DNA from: Sphingomonadaceae bacterium
GTDB lineage: Bacteria > Pseudomonadota > Alphaproteobacteria > Sphingomonadales > Sphingomonadaceae
Reading direction: 5' to 3'
Assembly: GCA_947442095.1 (NCBI GenBank)
Contig: CANEVG010000166.1
Span: 1 to 7,693 of the forward strand
DNA: 7,693 bases
The position numbers were made by a program, and so were the translations under genes. Shown here in pieces: positions 6,934 through 7,693 of this stretch. How positions within the stretch are numbered: position 1 is the first letter of the stretch; each line of letters begins with the position of its first letter. Under the pieces are notes generated by a model. That model had not been told where the DNA came from, made no database searches, and was given only the letters and a program-made list of their open reading frames with translations.

Positions 6934-7037
6934 TGCCGCGACGCCTATACTTGCGCTAGTAGGCATGCAAGAGCCAGAGCGGCACTCGGCAGTGTTGCGA
7001 GGCAAGTCCGCTTGGTATGCGATGCGGGAGCGCTTGG
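6934..7037. other. divergent intergenic region between aroK and the small membrane protein gene
   Basis: About 100 bases separate the two divergent starts, so promoters for both directions should lie here. I see only weak candidates: a TATAGG on the minus strand (forward 6943-6948) upstream of aroK, and TTGCGA at 6995 with TATGCG at 7016 on the plus strand, spaced only 15 bases apart. None is strong enough to annotate as a promoter. The minus-strand reading frame of aroK is open across the whole stretch. Confidence 0.45.
7024..7030 (+). promoter_or_regulatory. ribosome-binding site deciding a GTG start
   Basis: GCGGGAG ends 7 bases before the GTG at 7038. It is a good Shine-Dalgarno match at normal spacing and is the main reason to accept the short reading frame that follows as a gene. 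Confidence 0.6.
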
Positions 7038-7184
7038 GTGAAAGCTCGGATTTGGGCAATCGGCGGCGTTCTGGCGCTGACGGCGATACTGGTGGTGGCA
7101 TGGATTATGGGCGATGCGCAGCCGACGCGCTGGATAGAAACACCGGTCGCAGCGCCGGCACTGGCTACGGGCGCTCAGCCTTGA
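7038..7184 (+). CDS. small single-pass membrane protein, unknown function
   Basis: This short frame starts with GTG and encodes 48 residues. After a basic start (M-K-A-R) comes a hydrophobic stretch at about residues 5-25, including IGGVLALTAILVVAWIMG, enough for one membrane span or an uncleaved signal anchor. A short polar, Pro/Ala-rich tail of about 23 residues follows (DAQPTRWIETPV and on), which by the positive-inside rule should face the periplasm. A well-placed ribosome-binding site supports translation. Its TGA at 7182-7184 overlaps an in-frame TTG of the next gene, so the two may be coupled. I do not recognise a family. Overlap with the unused upstream part of the aroK frame on the other strand is the main reason for caution. 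Confidence 0.55.
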   Translation: MKARIWAIGGVLALTAILVVAWIMGDAQPTRWIETPVAAPALATGAQP

Positions 7185-7228
7185 GCGCGCCGGGCCTCTC
7201 CGGTGGGCCAGGCCGACGCTGGCATGTC

Positions 7229-7693
7229 ATGCGATTGGCCTTGCTCGCCTGCGTGGCCATTGGCGGCGTTTCCAGTGTGGTCGGCGCACAGGAATCGTTG
7301 CTGCCACCCGGCTTTGACGACAGGCCCGCGCCTCAGCCCACGCGCAGAGCGCAACCGCAGCCGCCGCGCCCCAGCACCACGCCTGCGCCGTCGCGCAGCC
7401 CTGCACCAACGCGCAGCCCGGCACCTGCAGCGGCGGCTGTGCAAGTGCAGCGTCCCGGATCGGCCGCCGCACCCGCAGCGGCCGCACTCTTGCCGCAGCT
7501 GCCGAACGAGGTCGGCGCAGCGCCGGTCTATGCCGCTGGCCCGGGACGCGATCCCTTTGCCGATATCGACCCGGCGCTGATCGACCAGCTCGTCGCCAGC
7601 GCCAAGCCCAAGGCCGATATCCCGCCTCAGGCCCAGCGCAGCCTCGCGCGGGTCGGCTTTCTGGATGAGCTGGATGGCGGCTTCCCTGCCATA
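7229..7693 (+). CDS. secreted Pro/Ala-rich protein, unknown function, N-terminal part (runs off the window)
   Basis: The frame is open from the ATG at 7229 to the window edge, 155 residues with no stop. The start looks like a signal peptide: M-R, then hydrophobic LALLACVAIGGVSSVVGA with a likely cleavage after Ala20 (V-G-A before Gln21). A low-complexity Pro/Ala/Arg/Ser region at about 30-90 contains PAPSRS-PAPTRS repeats, followed by a more ordered acidic segment with GRDPFADIDPALIDQL and QRSLARVGFLDELDGG. It is probably exported to the periplasm or cell surface, with the proline-rich part as a linker. Another possible start is the TTG at 7181, which overlaps the previous stop as TTGA and adds 16 residues including Arg-Arg before the hydrophobic core. 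With that start, a lipobox-like LLAC is conceivable but its hydrophobic region would be short. I do not recognise the family. Confidence 0.68.
   Translation, partial: MRLALLACVAIGGVSSVVGAQESLLPPGFDDRPAPQPTRRAQPQPPRPSTTPAPSRSPAPTRSPAPAAAAVQVQRPGSAAAPAAAALLPQLPNEVGAAPVYAAGPGRDPFADIDPALIDQLVASAKPKADIPPQAQRSLARVGFLDELDGGFPAI
7382..7426 (+). repeat. 18-base in-frame repeat encoding PAP(S/T)RS
   Basis: Two copies of an 18-base unit at 7382-7399 and 7400-7417 encode PAPSRS and PAPTRS, followed by a partial third unit encoding PAP. The copies differ at several bases, mostly third codon positions, so this is an old rather than recent duplication. It forms part of the proline-rich linker of the exported protein. 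Confidence 0.7.

Noticed and set aside
6950..6971. Inverted repeat CTTGC...GCAAG as an operator near the aroK start
   Set aside because: The arms are only 5 bases with a 12-base gap, which is expected by chance.
6995..7021. TTGCGA/TATGCG as a promoter for the small membrane protein gene
   Set aside because: Spacing is 15 bases, matches are poor, and the implied start of transcription would fall on the ribosome-binding site.
6967..7101. Upstream extension of the aroK frame to 7101
   Set aside because: The extra residues show no shikimate kinase feature and overlap the divergent small gene, which has a good ribosome-binding site.

Overview
The window is GC-rich, with G or C at most third codon positions. 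Its gene content and order suggest an alphaproteobacterium, most likely a sphingomonad-type organism (Novosphingobium/Sphingomonas/Erythrobacter relatives). This assignment rests on the zwf-pgl-edd-glk order and on protein style; it is inferred, not proven. Everything I can name is ordinary chromosomal metabolism. I found no mobile element, CRISPR array, tRNA or rRNA, and no convincing new multi-gene system.

Positions 1-3469 (+) hold an Entner-Doudoroff operon: the last codons of zwf, then pgl, edd and glk. Zwf and pgl overlap by 8 bases, and pgl and edd overlap by 4 (ATGA). A 49-base A-rich spacer with an imperfect 9-base repeat precedes glk. Together the products phosphorylate glucose, oxidise glucose-6-phosphate, hydrolyse the lactone and dehydrate 6-phosphogluconate to KDPG. 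The aldolase gene eda is not in the window.

Positions 3563-4730 (+) hold an enoyl-CoA hydratase/isomerase family gene of the PaaG type, followed after 13 bases by a CsaA-like tRNA-binding-fold gene. Positions 4769-5223 (+) hold a DUF488-family gene broken by two single-base insertions, which I call a pseudogene. Its stop shares a CTAG with the stop of the convergent aroB.

Positions 5220-6933 (-) hold aroK followed by aroB, 4 bases apart, encoding two shikimate-pathway enzymes. Divergent from aroK, from 7038 to the window edge (+), lie a small single-pass membrane protein gene with a good ribosome-binding site and the start of a secreted, proline/alanine-rich protein that runs off the window. 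I recognise neither of these last two.
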